DNA of 64,000 nt from Rathayibacter sp. VKM Ac-2760 (GTDB lineage Bacteria; Actinomycetota; Actinomycetes; Actinomycetales; Microbacteriaceae). Under the pieces are notes generated by a model that was given only the letters and a program-made list of their open reading frames with translations, was not told where the DNA came from and made no database searches. Positions within the stretch are counted from its first letter, which is position 1. Every line of letters starts with the position of its first letter. Position numbers and translations under genes: made by a program. The DNA is taken from positions 3,658,001 to 3,722,000 of the forward strand of contig NZ_CP047173.1 in NCBI RefSeq assembly GCF_009834185.1, given 5' to 3'. This document shows positions 1 to 7,802 of this stretch, in pieces.

Positions 1-57
1 GCTCAGGGCCGGGGAGCGGGTCGTCGCCGGGGCCGTCGTGCTCGCGTCATCCGTCAC
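1..57 (-). CDS. N-terminus of an unknown protein, cut by the window edge
   Basis: A GTG at 57-55 opens a minus-strand frame that stays open to the window edge and starts MTDDASTTAPATTRSPALS. The Thr/Ala/Pro-rich start resembles the flexible N-termini common on actinobacterial proteins. A GGCAGG stretch lies upstream. It would be divergent to the esterase at 199. Only 19 codons are visible, so no function can be given and the call itself is tentative. Confidence 0.4.
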   Translation of the reverse strand, partial: MTDDASTTAPATTRSPALS

Positions 58-64
58 GCGACCA

Positions 65-111
65 GCCTGCCACCCGCCGCGCCTGCCACCCGTCGCGCCT
101 GCCACCCACCC
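65..111. repeat. 16-bp tandem repeat, three copies
   Basis: The unit GCCTGCCACCCGCCGC occurs at 65-80, with one change at 81-96, and in partial form at 97-111. It sits in the divergent intergenic region between the truncated minus-strand gene and the esterase. It has no obvious coding role and may be simple slippage. Confidence 0.7.
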
Positions 112-198
112 CGGCCGTCGCACGACCGAAACATGGCGTGCGTACCCTTCGTGATGCGTCGCCGGTGGGGGCCGGTGGATCGGCGCGAGGGGGGAACC

Positions 199-1146
199 AT
201 GCGATCGAGCGCGATCCGGGCCGCGTCCCGGCCGGCCGCGCTGGCCGTCCGCGCGGTCTTCGAGCGCGAGGCGCGGCGGACGGCGGCGTCGATGCTGCCC
301 TTCGCGCCCTCGGGGATCGTCCGGATCGCCGAGCCGGTCGCGGCGCGCCCGGGCGCGCCCGCCACCACGGCCGACGTCTTCCGCTCGCCGCTCGCGGGAC
401 CGCGGCCGACGGTCGTCTGGATCCACGGCGGCGGCTGGGTCGCCGGCCATCGCCGCGACGTCGACCCCTACCTGCGGATGCTCGCCGGCGCCGGCTACAC
501 CGCGGTCTCGCTCGACTACTCCCGGGCCCCCGAGGCGCTGCACCCGACCGCCCCGCGCCAGCTGCTCGCCGCCCTGGAGCACCTCCGCCGGAGCGCCGGC
601 CGGCTCGGCATCGCCCGCGACCGCCTGGTGCTGGCCGGCGACTCCGCGGGCGCGCAGCTCGCGAGCCAGCTGGCCACGGCGATCACGAACCCCTCCTACG
701 CCCGCGCCGCCGGTCTCACGACGACCCTGCCCGTGGACGCGCTGCGCGCCGTCGTCCTGCACTGCGGCGTGTACGACGTCGCCGCGCTGACCGGCGCCAC
801 CGGGCTCGCCGGCCGCGGGCTGCGCGCCGCCGTGCAGGCGTACACGGGCCGGCGCGCGTGGTGGGCGAGCGAGGCGGCACGGCAGATGTCGACGATCGAC
901 CACGTCACTCCGCGCTTCCCGCCGGCGTTCCTCAGCGGAGGCAACGCCGACCCGCTCACCGCGACGCAGTCCCGTCCGTTCGCCGCCCAGCTGCGCTCGC
1001 TCGGCGTGCCGGTCACCGCACTGCTCTGGGGCGAGGGGCACGACACCGCGCTCGGCCACGAGTACCAGTTCCACTTCGAGCTGCCGGAGGCGCGCGAGGC
1101 ACTCGAGCGCACGCTCGCGTTCCTCGAGCACGCGACAGCGCGCTGA
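199..1146 (+). CDS. alpha/beta-hydrolase, HSL-type esterase
   Basis: Predicted 315-residue serine esterase of the hormone-sensitive-lipase (alpha/beta hydrolase fold 3) type. The oxyanion-hole motif HGGGW lies at 76-80, the nucleophile elbow GDSAG places Ser149, and Asp251 (GNADP) and His281 (GEGHD) complete the triad. No signal peptide or membrane anchor is evident, so it is probably cytoplasmic. The ATG at 199 was chosen over an in-frame upstream start at 133 because it follows a GAGGGGGG ribosome-binding site. Natural substrate unknown; a small acyl ester is the family expectation. It stands alone, followed by the Asp23-family gene. Confidence 0.85.
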   Translation: MRSSAIRAASRPAALAVRAVFEREARRTAASMLPFAPSGIVRIAEPVAARPGAPATTADVFRSPLAGPRPTVVWIHGGGWVAGHRRDVDPYLRMLAGAGYTAVSLDYSRAPEALHPTAPRQLLAALEHLRRSAGRLGIARDRLVLAGDSAGAQLASQLATAITNPSYARAAGLTTTLPVDALRAVVLHCGVYDVAALTGATGLAGRGLRAAVQAYTGRRAWWASEAARQMSTIDHVTPRFPPAFLSGGNADPLTATQSRPFAAQLRSLGVPVTALLWGEGHDTALGHEYQFHFELPEAREALERTLAFLEHATAR

Positions 1147-1274
1147 GGCGCTCGCCCGCACTCTGGCAGTTGCCTGGACAGGAGCGATCGCACCGTGACG
1201 ATCGCCCGGCCCCGCGCGTCCTACCTCCGAACCGCCCGATCGACCGACCGGGCACCGAGGCGAAAGAGGAGATC

Positions 1275-1682
1275 ATGGCCGAGAGCAACGCGACCACCAC
1301 GGGCAACGGAACCGGACGCACCGTCATCGATGACGGCGTCATCGCGAAGGTGGCCGGCATCGCGGCCCGCGAGGTGCCCGGCGTGCACGCCCTCGGCAAC
1401 GGCGCGGCCCGCGCCCTCGGCGCCATCCGCGGCGCGCTCGGCAACGACGACCGCGCCCAGGGCGTCAAGGTCGAGGTCGGCGAGCGCCAGGTCGCCGCCG
1501 ACGTCACGATCGTCGCCGAGTACCCCGCCGCGCTCCAGGACGTCGCGGAGGGCGTGCGCTCCGCCGTCGGCCGTGCGATCCGCGAGATCGTGGGCATGGA
1601 CGTCGCCGAGATCAACGTGACCGTCCAGGACGTCTTCATCCCCGAGGACGACGCGCCCGAGGCCGAGCCGCGCGTCGCCTGA
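1275..1682 (+). CDS. Asp23/Gls24 family envelope stress-response protein
   Basis: A 135-residue protein. After a Thr/Asn/Gly-rich tail of about 15 residues it matches the Asp23/Gls24 fold: VIAKVAGIAAREVPGV near residues 20-35, an alternating beta segment GVKVEVGERQVAADVTIVAEYP, and the closing helix/strand IREIVGMDVAEINVTVQDV. Asp23-like proteins of Gram-positive bacteria are abundant, sit at the membrane through partner proteins and respond to cell-wall stress; the exact role here is inferred. The start at 1275 follows GAGGAGATC. A strong hairpin terminator lies 15 nt after the stop. Confidence 0.88.
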   Translation: MAESNATTTGNGTGRTVIDDGVIAKVAGIAAREVPGVHALGNGAARALGAIRGALGNDDRAQGVKVEVGERQVAADVTIVAEYPAALQDVAEGVRSAVGRAIREIVGMDVAEINVTVQDVFIPEDDAPEAEPRVA

Positions 1683-1697
1683 GCATCCCCCAGCACT

Positions 1698-1736
1698 CCA
1701 GACGCCCCGCGGTCGATCCGGCCGCGGGGCGTCTGG
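1698..1736 (+). terminator. hairpin terminator after the Asp23-family gene
   Basis: Perfect 15-bp stem (1698-1712 with 1722-1736, arm CCAGACGCCCCGCGG) around a 9-nt loop, just after the stop at 1682. There is no T-tract, as is usual in high-G+C actinobacteria. Confidence 0.8.
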
Positions 1737-1821
1737 GTGCGCGGTCCGACACCCGCACCTGCACGACCCCCTCTCGCCGTCCTGTCCCCACGGTCGGCGA
1801 CCCACCCCATTGGAGAAGCGC

Positions 1822-2052
1822 ATGGAGAACAGCTGCGCCCGCCCCCTCGACGTGGACGACGCCGTCGCCCTCGTCGGCGTCCTCGCCATCCTCGAGGCCC
1901 TGACCGCCGCTCACCGACTGGAGGCGGCCGAGCTCGACGCCCTCCGGCACGGCCTCGCTCAGGGCGGCACCGTCCTGCCCGGCGCCGACGAGACCGAGAT
2001 CGCCGCAGCCCTCGGAGCGCTCAATGCGCGACTTCGCGACAGCATGCAGTGA
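1822..2052 (+). CDS. small protein of unknown function
   Basis: A 76-residue acidic, Leu/Ala-rich protein, mostly predicted helix. The ATG at 1822 has a clear GGAGAAG site (1812-1818) and was preferred to the TTG at 1810, which would overlap that site. The sequence runs through DVDDAVALVGVLAILEALTAAH and ELDALRHGLAQGG. No signal peptide, cysteine pair or known motif. It lies between the Asp23-family gene and another small unknown in the same direction, possibly an envelope-stress neighbourhood. I do not recognise the family. Confidence 0.6.
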   Translation: MENSCARPLDVDDAVALVGVLAILEALTAAHRLEAAELDALRHGLAQGGTVLPGADETEIAAALGALNARLRDSMQ

Positions 2053-2180
2053 ACACGAACGCACGCCGCGCGCAAGAGCGTGTTTGTGACAGGCTTGTCA
2101 TCGCGCGCCACTGCGCCCCGGTCCCCTGAGCACGGCCCCGCGGTCTGCTCGGTTCCGATCCGGACGATGAAGGAGCAGCA

Positions 2181-2453
2181 ATGAGCGTCGGCCACTTCGT
2201 CCTCTCGACGATCGGACCGTGGGACGACGCCGGCGAGATCATCGGCGTCTACTCCTCCGACTCCTGGGCCCGCGAGGCCGCCGCCTCCTGGCTCGGAAAT
2301 CTCGACCGCGAGGCCTTCCCGCAGTGCGTGATCGAGAGCTGGAACGGCTCGCACCGCCTGAGCCGCGAGGTGCTGGGCGGTCTCGGCCTGGGCGGTCTCG
2401 GCTTGAACGGCCTCGGCGACGACGAGACGACCGCCGGCACGCTCGAGCGCTGA
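2181..2453 (+). CDS. small protein of unknown function with Gly-Leu repeat tail
   Basis: A 90-residue protein preceded by AAGGAGCAGCA. The N-terminal two thirds look globular (aromatics and a WLGNLDREAFPQCVIESWNG segment), while the tail is a Gly-Leu repeat (GGLGLGGLGLNGLG) followed by an acidic end. No transmembrane segment or signal peptide. Its stop is 13 nt from the convergent stop of the pentapeptide-repeat gene. Function unknown. Confidence 0.6.
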   Translation: MSVGHFVLSTIGPWDDAGEIIGVYSSDSWAREAAASWLGNLDREAFPQCVIESWNGSHRLSREVLGGLGLGGLGLNGLGDDETTAGTLER

Positions 2454-2466
2454 CCGCGGGCACCCG

Positions 2467-3383
2467 TCAGCGCGTCGCAACCCCGCGCGTCACACCCTCG
2501 CGCGTCGTCGCCCAGTGCGACGGCCGCTCGAAGTGCGGCGGCAGCGCCGTCGCCGCGTCGCCGCGGGTGCTGCTCACCTGCGCCTGCGTCAGGTAGATCG
2601 CGGCGGAGAGGTCCGCGCCCGCGACCTCCGCGTCGCGCAGGTCGGCGCCCAGCACGTCGCAGCCGCGCAGATCGGCGCCGCGGAGGTCGGCGGCGATCAG
2701 GAGCGAGCCGCGCAGATCGGCGCCGCGCAGGTCCGCCCCCGCCAGCCGCGCCGCGACCAGATCGGCGCCCGGCGCGAGCCGGTGCTTCCGTGCCTCCGCC
2801 GCCGCCGCGGCGTCGAGCGGGCGGCCTCGCTCGCGGCGACGAGCAGCGGGCGGGCGGCCTCGCTCGCGGCGACGAGCAGCGGGCGGGCGGCGGCGAACTC
2901 CGCGTCGACGTCGGCCGCGAGGATCTCCTCCGCGGCGCCGAGCGTGACGGCGAGCACGGTCTCGAAGCGGATGCGCACCGCGTCCCGCAGGACCGCGTCG
3001 GCGCCCGGCAGTGCGAGCGCGACGTCGAGGTACCAGAGCAGCTCGTGCAGGCGGCGCATCAGCGGGAAGACCGCGAACATCTGTCCGCGCACTCCGGCGT
3101 CGCTGCGCCAGGAGACGCCGCCGAAGGTGTGCGTCGACACCTTCTGCCCGGCGCCGAAGCAGTCGAAGACCGTGCAGCCGACGAAGCCCTCCGGCCGGAG
3201 CCGGCGGTGGATCGTGCAGGAGTCCTCGGCGTCGAGGTTGCCGCACGGCTCGCCGGCGGGCTTGTCGACCGGGAAGTCGGAGGAGCGCGAGAACGCCAGC
3301 GCGACGCAGCAGAGGCCGAAGCAGTGGGCGCAGTCGGCCCCGAGGTCCTCCCGGCGGCCGAGCTCGACCCGGGTGCGGCTCAC
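2467..3383 (-). pseudogene. pentapeptide-repeat protein gene, frameshifted
   Basis: The N-terminal frame (from 3383) encodes a Cys-rich region (DCAHCFGLCCVALAF, GCTVFDCFGAGQKVS) typical of an actinobacterial pentapeptide-repeat family. The C-terminal frame, ending at 2467, encodes the solenoid itself: repeated A(D/N)LRG pentads such as GADLRGADLRG. The two halves are in different frames. The switch falls at about 2816-2826, at the edge of a 33-bp tandem duplication encoding RPLLVAASEAA twice. There the third copy start has lost four bases (GGGC) compared with the other two. Repairing them gives one continuous protein of about 305 residues. This could be a real slippage mutation or a base-calling error. 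Confidence 0.78.
2819..2884. repeat. 33-bp tandem duplication inside the pentapeptide-repeat gene
   Basis: Two identical 33-bp units (2819-2851 and 2852-2884) encode the 11-residue unit RPLLVAASEAA twice on the minus strand. The unit length keeps the frame; the frame is lost only at the adjacent GGGC contraction near 2816-2826. Confidence 0.85.
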
Positions 3384-3435
3384 CGGGCCCGCCCGCCCTC
3401 ACGGGCCTGCCCCGCCATCAGTGCGACAGCGGCCA

Positions 3436-3963
3436 TCAGTGCGACAGCGCGAGCACGCCGACGACGGCGGCTCCCAGTCCGACGAGCCCGAGCAGCGCGA
3501 CGATGCTCTGCCGCACGCCGAGCCCGGCCCGGACGACCGCGATCAGCGCGATGCCGGCGAGGGTGACCACGTAGACGCCGACGCCGATCCGCAGCGCGAC
3601 GACGTCGTCGATCCAGCCGAGCGCCGAGGCGCCCAGGACCAGCACCGGCAGGGAGGCGGAGGCGAGGGCGCCGCCCGAGATCCGCAGCATCGTCCGCGCC
3701 TCGGCGCCCGTCGGAGTCGCGGCATGCGCGACCTGGTGGGCGATGACGTCGGCGACGAAGCCGGCGGCCGAGATGCCGATGATCGCGATGACGAGGCTGC
3801 GGAGCGCGTGCGCGGAGTCGGCCTGCTCGTCGACGGCGTAGATCATCACGACGGCGAGGCCGGTGAAGGCGGCGTAGACCCGCTCCTTGAGCGCCTTCGC
3901 GATGTCGTCGAGGGAGCGGCCCTCCGCCGCCGCGCGGCGATCCGACACCCCTCCGCCGCGCAC
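3436..3963 (-). CDS. small integral membrane protein, unknown function
   Basis: A 175-residue protein with a charged N-terminus (SDRRAAAEGRSLDDIAKALKERVY) and about four hydrophobic segments: AAFTGLAVVMIYAV, LVIAIIGISAAGFVADVIA, ASLPVLVLGASALGWI and the long C-terminal VALRIGVGVYVVTL...LGAAVVGVLAL. It starts five bases after the deoC stop on the same strand, so it is probably the second gene of that transcript. A GTG at 3948 preceded by GGAGG is an alternative start. Function unknown. Confidence 0.7.
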   Translation of the reverse strand: MRGGGVSDRRAAAEGRSLDDIAKALKERVYAAFTGLAVVMIYAVDEQADSAHALRSLVIAIIGISAAGFVADVIAHQVAHAATPTGAEARTMLRISGGALASASLPVLVLGASALGWIDDVVALRIGVGVYVVTLAGIALIAVVRAGLGVRQSIVALLGLVGLGAAVVGVLALSH

Positions 3964-3968
3964 GGTGC

Positions 3969-4691
3969 TCAGTAGGAGGCGGTGTCGACGCGGGCGGCGG
4001 AGGCGTCGCCCGACTGGCGCGCGGTCAGGTCGCCGAGGATCGTGGCGGAGCCGCTGGTGCCGAAGCGGGTGACGCCGAGCTCGCGGAAGGCGAGCAGAGT
4101 GTCGAGGTCGCGGACGCCGCCGGAGGCCTTGACCTGCACGGCGTCCGAGACGGCACCGCGCATCAGCCGCAGGTCGTGCTCGGTGGCGCCGCCGCCGCCG
4201 AAGCCGGTGGCGGTCTTGACGAAGTCGGCGCCCGCGCGCTCGGCGGCCTCGCTGCCGGAGACGATCTGCTCGTCGTCGAGGTAGCTGGTCTCGAGGATGA
4301 CCTTGACGACGTGCCCCTCGGCCGCGCCGACGACCGCGCGGATGTCGGCCTCGACGTCGTCGAGCAGGTCGCTGCGCAGGCGGCCGATGTTGACGACCAT
4401 GTCGAGCTCGACGGCGCCGTCCGCGAGCGCCTGCGTCGCCTCGGCGACCTTCGCGGCGGTCGAGGTGGTGCCGTGCGGGAAGCCGATGACCGTGCCGACG
4501 AGCACGCCGGAGCCCTCGAGCCGGCGGACGGCGTGCGCGATGTCGGAGGGGCGCACGCAGACGCTGAAGACGCCGGCCGCGCGGGCCTCGTCGAGCTGCG
4601 CGTCGACCTCGGCGCGGGTGAGCTCGGGCTTGAGGATCGCGTGGTCGATGAGCGCCGCGATCTCGGCGACGGTCGGAAGGGTGCTGGTCAT
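3969..4691 (-). CDS. deoC: deoxyribose-phosphate aldolase
   Basis: A 240-residue class I aldolase that splits 2-deoxyribose-5-phosphate into glyceraldehyde-3-phosphate and acetaldehyde, in the last step of deoxynucleoside salvage. The Schiff-base lysine is Lys159 (FVKTATGFGGGG); Lys188 (VKASGG) and Asp97 (ELDMVVNIG) complete the catalytic set. The start at 4691 is supported by a TAAAAT -10 box seven bases upstream, which indicates a leaderless mRNA; the ATG at 4700 would fall inside that box. Length is typical of the family. A membrane-protein gene follows after five bases. Confidence 0.95.
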   Translation of the reverse strand: MTSTLPTVAEIAALIDHAILKPELTRAEVDAQLDEARAAGVFSVCVRPSDIAHAVRRLEGSGVLVGTVIGFPHGTTSTAAKVAEATQALADGAVELDMVVNIGRLRSDLLDDVEADIRAVVGAAEGHVVKVILETSYLDDEQIVSGSEAAERAGADFVKTATGFGGGGATEHDLRLMRGAVSDAVQVKASGGVRDLDTLLAFRELGVTRFGTSGSATILGDLTARQSGDASAARVDTASY

Positions 4692-4698
4692 GCCGACC

Positions 4699-4704
4699 AT
4701 TTTA
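4699..4704 (-). promoter_or_regulatory. -10 box of a leaderless deoC promoter
   Basis: TAAAAT on the minus strand, separated by seven bases from the ATG at 4691, the spacing expected if transcription starts at or next to the start codon. No good -35 was seen. Confidence 0.5.
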
Positions 4705-4722
4705 CGCGGCGCCGCGGCGCGG

Positions 4723-4763
4723 GATCTCGATACGCCCGCTCCGCGGGCTGCTCGATCAGCATG
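4723..4763 (+). repeat. 40-bp hairpin repeat (GATCTCGATACGCCC family), copy 1
   Basis: One copy of the dispersed repeat that reads GATCTCGATACGCCCGCT, then CCGCGGGCTGCTCGATCAGC. Its core GCCCGC-TCC-GCGGGC forms a hairpin. It lies just upstream of the deoC promoter. Further copies are at about 9.8-10.0, 21.3, 22.6, 59.3 and 60.7 kb. Confidence 0.85.
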
Positions 4764-4818
4764 CAACCGCAGGCGGGCGTCCCGGATCGCGGGGAGCGAG
4801 CGGGAACCGCGAGCGATC

Positions 4819-4847
4819 CGTGAAATCGCGTGCCAAGCGATTTCACG
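4819..4847. other. perfect 11-bp hairpin in the deoC-rpsN gap
   Basis: The gap 4705-5018 has no gene. Besides the dispersed repeat and the operon terminator it holds this hairpin: CGTGAAATCGC, loop GTGCCAA, GCGATTTCACG. The surrounding CGAGCGATCC...GCAGCGGACG looks like further structured sequence. It could be part of a small RNA or another repeat; nothing decides this. Confidence 0.5.
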
Positions 4848-4936
4848 CAGCGGACGCAGGACGCTCTGCGGAACCCGACCCCCTCGAGGAGCCGACCGCG
4901 GGGAGGGGCGGCAGGGACGCCCCGACCAGTGAACGC

Positions 4937-4974
4937 CGAAAGGCCCCGCGATCGTGAGATCGTGGGGCCTTTCG
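4937..4974 (-). terminator. terminator of the rpmB-rpmG-rpsN operon
   Basis: A 17-bp stem with one G-T wobble (CGAAAGGCCCCGCGATC with GATCGTGGGGCCTTTCG) and a GTGA loop, 45 bases after the rpsN stop. It could work in both directions. No T-tract. Confidence 0.85.
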
Positions 4975-5018
4975 ACGTGAGCGCAGCTAGCACGCTGGTG
5001 AGCGGCGCTGCGCGCCGC

Positions 5019-5324
5019 TTACCAGCTCGACTTGGTGATGCCGGGCAGCTCGCCGCGGTGCGCCATGTCGCGGAAGCGGACACGCGAGATGCCGAACTTC
5101 GACAGGTTGCCGCGGGGGCGGCCGTCGACGGCGTCGCGGCCGCGGACGCGGACCGGCGAGGCGTTGCGGGGGAGCTTCTGGAGGCCCGTGCGGGCGGCCT
5201 CGCGGGACTCGTCGGTCCCGGCCGGGTCGACGAGGGCCTTCTTCAGCTCGAGGCGCTTGGCGGCGTAGCGCTCGACGACCACCTTGCGCTGCTCATTGCG
5301 GGCGATCTTGCTCTTCTTAGCCAT
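5019..5324 (-). CDS. rpsN: 30S ribosomal protein S14, zinc-free form
   Basis: A 101-residue S14 starting MAKKSKIARNEQRK and ending with the conserved GISRVRFRDMAHRGELPGITKSSW core. It is the long form lacking the CxxC zinc-binding motifs. S14 assembles into the head of the 30S subunit. It is the last gene of rpmB-rpmG-rpsN, three bases after the rpmG stop, and is followed by a strong terminator. In many actinobacteria the zinc-free paralogues are under Zur control, but no obvious AT-rich Zur-type palindrome was seen upstream of rpmB, so these may be the constitutive copies. Confidence 0.97.
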   Translation of the reverse strand: MAKKSKIARNEQRKVVVERYAAKRLELKKALVDPAGTDESREAARTGLQKLPRNASPVRVRGRDAVDGRPRGNLSKFGISRVRFRDMAHRGELPGITKSSW

Positions 5325-5326
5325 AC

Positions 5327-5494
5327 TTAGCGCTCCTCGCGGAAGTCGACGTGCTTGCGCACTACGGGGTCGTACTTCTTGAGCACGAGACGGTCGGGGT
5401 CGTTGCGGCGGTTCTTCTTGGTCACGTAGGTGTAACCGGTTCCCGCCGTCGAACGGAGCTTGATGATCGGACGGACGTCCTGCTGCTTGGCCAT
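5327..5494 (-). CDS. rpmG: 50S ribosomal protein L33, cysteine-free form
   Basis: A 55-residue L33: MAKQQDVRPIIKLRSTAGTG, then YTYVTKKNRRNDPDRLVLKK and a DPVVRKHVDFREER tail. No cysteines, so this is the zinc-independent form. Its ATG shares one base with the rpmB stop (TAATG on the minus strand), and rpsN follows after two bases, so all three genes are translationally linked. Confidence 0.96.
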   Translation of the reverse strand: MAKQQDVRPIIKLRSTAGTGYTYVTKKNRRNDPDRLVLKKYDPVVRKHVDFREER

Positions 5495-5730
5495 TAGATC
5501 TTCACCCCACGAGCGAGAACATCCTTCACGACGGACTCGATGCCACGGGCGTCGATGACCTTGATGCCCTTGGCCGACAGCGTCAGCGTGACGTTACGGC
5601 GCAGGGACGGGACGTAGTACGTCTTCTTCTGCACGTTCGGGTCGAAGCGGCGCTTGGTGCGCCGGTGCGAGTGCGAGATGGCGTGTCCGAAGCCGGGGAC
5701 GGCTCCGGTCACCTGGCAGACTGCTGCCAT
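5494..5730 (-). CDS. rpmB: 50S ribosomal protein L28
   Basis: A 78-residue L28: MAAVCQVTGAVPGFGHAISH, SHRRTKRRFDPNVQKKTYYV and the VTLTLSAKGIKVIDARGIESV end. The start at 5730 follows GGAGGAAACC and was preferred to an upstream in-frame start at 5790. First gene of the rpmB-rpmG-rpsN operon. The 255-base gap up to the divergent lipoprotein gene should hold its promoter; I cannot fix the boxes. Confidence 0.96.
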   Translation of the reverse strand: MAAVCQVTGAVPGFGHAISHSHRRTKRRFDPNVQKKTYYVPSLRRNVTLTLSAKGIKVIDARGIESVVKDVLARGVKI

Positions 5731-5985
5731 GGTTTCCTCCATGTGTGGGTACCGTGGGCCACGCGCGGCACGAGGCCTCGCCCGACCCACCCAAGGTCAC
5801 TTGTCGGCGCACCGCCCGCCCGAGGACGAGGACCCGGAGGTCCCGCCCGGTGGGCAGCACGCAAGCGCGTGCAGACGCACGCAACCCGAGTAGCTTAGGC
5901 GACAGCCCGACGCGCTGCAAGACACGGCGGTGCTACCGTCGCTGTCGGCGCTCCCGGGGGGTCCGGACCGCCGCACGGGGGGATC

Positions 5986-6819
5986 ATGACCGTCTCGGGA
6001 CGGCAGGCGCTGCGGCGCCGCGCACTGCTGCTGGGCATCGCCTCCGCGGCCGTGGGGCTGGCCGGCTGCACGAGTGCCGCGCGGGTCGGACCGACCGCTG
6101 CTCCGATCGCGGCGACGCCGACGCCGAGTCCCACCCCCACTCCCCCGCCGCGCCCCGTGCCGACGGCGACGGCGCCGCCCGCGCCGATCCACCGCCGGTA
6201 CCCGCTGCCGGAGGGCACGATCACCGAGCTGCCCGGTGAGGGGAACCTGATGGCGTGGACCGTCGACGACGGCGCCGACTCCGAGGTGGTCGGGGCGTAC
6301 GCGCAGTTCGCGAAGGACACCGGGACGCGGCTCACCTTCTTCCTCAACGGCAAGTACGACTCCTGGACGGTGCACGCCCCCGCGCTCGCGCCGCTCGTGG
6401 CGAGCGGGCAGGTGCAGCTCGCGAACCACACCTGGTCGCACGCCGACCTCACCTCGCTCTCGGACGACGGGATCCAGGAGGAGCTCGGCCGCAACGGCGA
6501 CTTCATCCGCGCGACCTACGGGGTGGAGGCGGCGCCCTTCTACCGGCCGCCGTTCGGCTACACCGACGCACGCAGCCGGGCGGCCGCGGCGGCCGTCGGC
6601 TACACGGCGACGACGCTCTGGTACGGCTCGCTGTCGGACTCGGGGCGGATCACGCCGGAGCAGCTGGTCGGCTTCGCGGACCAGTGGTTCCAGCCGCAGC
6701 GGATCGTGATCGGGCACGCCAACTTCGACCCGGTGACCACGGTCTACGCGCAGCTGGTCGACATCCTCCGCGCCCGCTCCCTCGAGACGGTCACCCTCCG
6801 CGACGTCTTCGAGGTCTGA
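5986..6819 (+). CDS. NodB-type polysaccharide deacetylase lipoprotein
   Basis: A 277-residue exported lipoprotein. An Arg-rich n-region and hydrophobic stretch end in the lipobox LAGC (Cys28), followed by a Pro/Thr linker (PTPSPTPTPPPRP) that holds the domain off the membrane. The NodB domain shows motif 1 TVDDG (Asp94-Asp95), motif 2 HTWSH (His148, His152) and motif 3 RPPFG, so the metal ligands and catalytic base are present. Such enzymes remove acetyl groups from peptidoglycan or other surface glycans; the actual substrate is unknown. A 61-bp palindrome follows the stop and separates it from the convergent lysG. Confidence 0.9.
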   Translation: MTVSGRQALRRRALLLGIASAAVGLAGCTSAARVGPTAAPIAATPTPSPTPTPPPRPVPTATAPPAPIHRRYPLPEGTITELPGEGNLMAWTVDDGADSEVVGAYAQFAKDTGTRLTFFLNGKYDSWTVHAPALAPLVASGQVQLANHTWSHADLTSLSDDGIQEELGRNGDFIRATYGVEAAPFYRPPFGYTDARSRAAAAAVGYTATTLWYGSLSDSGRITPEQLVGFADQWFQPQRIVIGHANFDPVTTVYAQLVDILRARSLETVTLRDVFEV

Positions 6820-6826
6820 CCCCTTC

Positions 6827-6887
6827 CGCGAGATGCCACTTGTGCGCGCTTCTCATGGCGTGTCGCGCTCATAAGTGGCATCTCGCG
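6827..6887 (+). repeat. 61-bp oriented palindrome, copy 1
   Basis: Arms CGCGAGATGCCACTTGTG and CATAAGTGGCATCTCGCG around a 25-bp centre holding GGCGTGTCGCG on the plus strand. It lies 7 bases after the plus-strand deacetylase stop and 13 before the lysG stop. The change in the right arm (CATAAG instead of CACAAG) is not matched in the left arm. Confidence 0.95.
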
Positions 6888-6900
6888 GCGGGGAGAAAGG

Positions 6901-7791
6901 TCAGTGCGGGCGGAGGGTGGCGCGGGCGGCGGCGAGGATCGCGGCGGCGACCTCGTCCAGGCTCGGGGTGCGCAGCGACCACTGCTGCCAGTGCAGGGGG
7001 ACGTCGACGGGGGCGCCGCCGAGGGCGACGAGGCCCGGCGCTCCGACGGGGGCCTGCAGCTCGGGCAGCATGCCCCAGCCGAGACCGAGGCGGACGGCCT
7101 GCTCGAAGTCGGCGGAGCCGGGCACCCGGTGCTGCGGCGGCCTCGCGCCGACGCCGGCCGCCGCGAGGTACCGGGACTGCAGCCGGTCCTTCTCGTCGAA
7201 GACGACGACCGGAGCGACGGCGAGCGCCGCGGCGTCGGCCCGGCCCGCCGGGAACCAGCGGTCGGCGAAGGCGGGCGCGGCCATCGCCCGGTAGCGCATC
7301 ACGCCGAGCGGGGCGACGGTGCAGCCGAGCACCGCCTCCGCCTCGGCCGTGACCGCGGCGAGCACGGTGCCGTCGCGGAGGAACGCCGTGGTGTGCTCCT
7401 GATCCTCGCGGTGCAGCTCGACCACGACACCGGGCACGCCCGCGAGGGCGGGCAGGACCCAGGTGGCGAGCGAGTCGGCGTTGACCGCGAGCGGCACGGT
7501 GACCGGGCCGCGGTCCTCCCGCCGCTCGCCGTCGAGGGCGCGCACCGCGTCCTCGGCGAGCAGCTCGACCTGGCGGGCGAGGCGGAGCAGGCCGGCGCCG
7601 GCCTCCGTGGCGACGACCGGCCGCGAGCGGACCAGGAGCACGCGACCGGCGGCCGACTCGAGGGCCTTGATCCGCTGGCTGAGCGCCGAGGGAGTGACGT
7701 GCAGCTCGCGGGCCGCGGCGTCGAAGGAGCCGTAGCGGACGGCGGCGGCGAGGGCGCGCAGGCGGGCCAGATCGAGATCGTCGGTGAGCAC
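6901..7791 (-). CDS. lysG: LysR-family regulator of lysine/arginine export, LysG/ArgP type
   Basis: A 296-residue LysR-type protein. The winged HTH at about 5-65 reads LARLRALAAAVRYGSFDAAA and VTPSALSQRIKALE; the ligand-binding domain follows. Sequence style and the divergent LysE-type exporter mark it as LysG/ArgP, which in Corynebacterium activates lysE when Lys, Arg or His accumulates. A 17-bp inverted repeat in the shared promoter region (7803-7819) is the likely binding site, and also a likely site of autoregulation. Confidence 0.88.
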   Translation of the reverse strand: MLTDDLDLARLRALAAAVRYGSFDAAARELHVTPSALSQRIKALESAAGRVLLVRSRPVVATEAGAGLLRLARQVELLAEDAVRALDGERREDRGPVTVPLAVNADSLATWVLPALAGVPGVVVELHREDQEHTTAFLRDGTVLAAVTAEAEAVLGCTVAPLGVMRYRAMAAPAFADRWFPAGRADAAALAVAPVVVFDEKDRLQSRYLAAAGVGARPPQHRVPGSADFEQAVRLGLGWGMLPELQAPVGAPGLVALGGAPVDVPLHWQQWSLRTPSLDEVAAAILAAARATLRPH

Positions 7792-7802
7792 GGGTCCTCC
7801 TG

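Noticed and set aside
5731..5985. Zur operator upstream of the zinc-free ribosomal-protein genes
   Set aside because: No AT-rich palindrome of the usual Zur type is visible in the gap.
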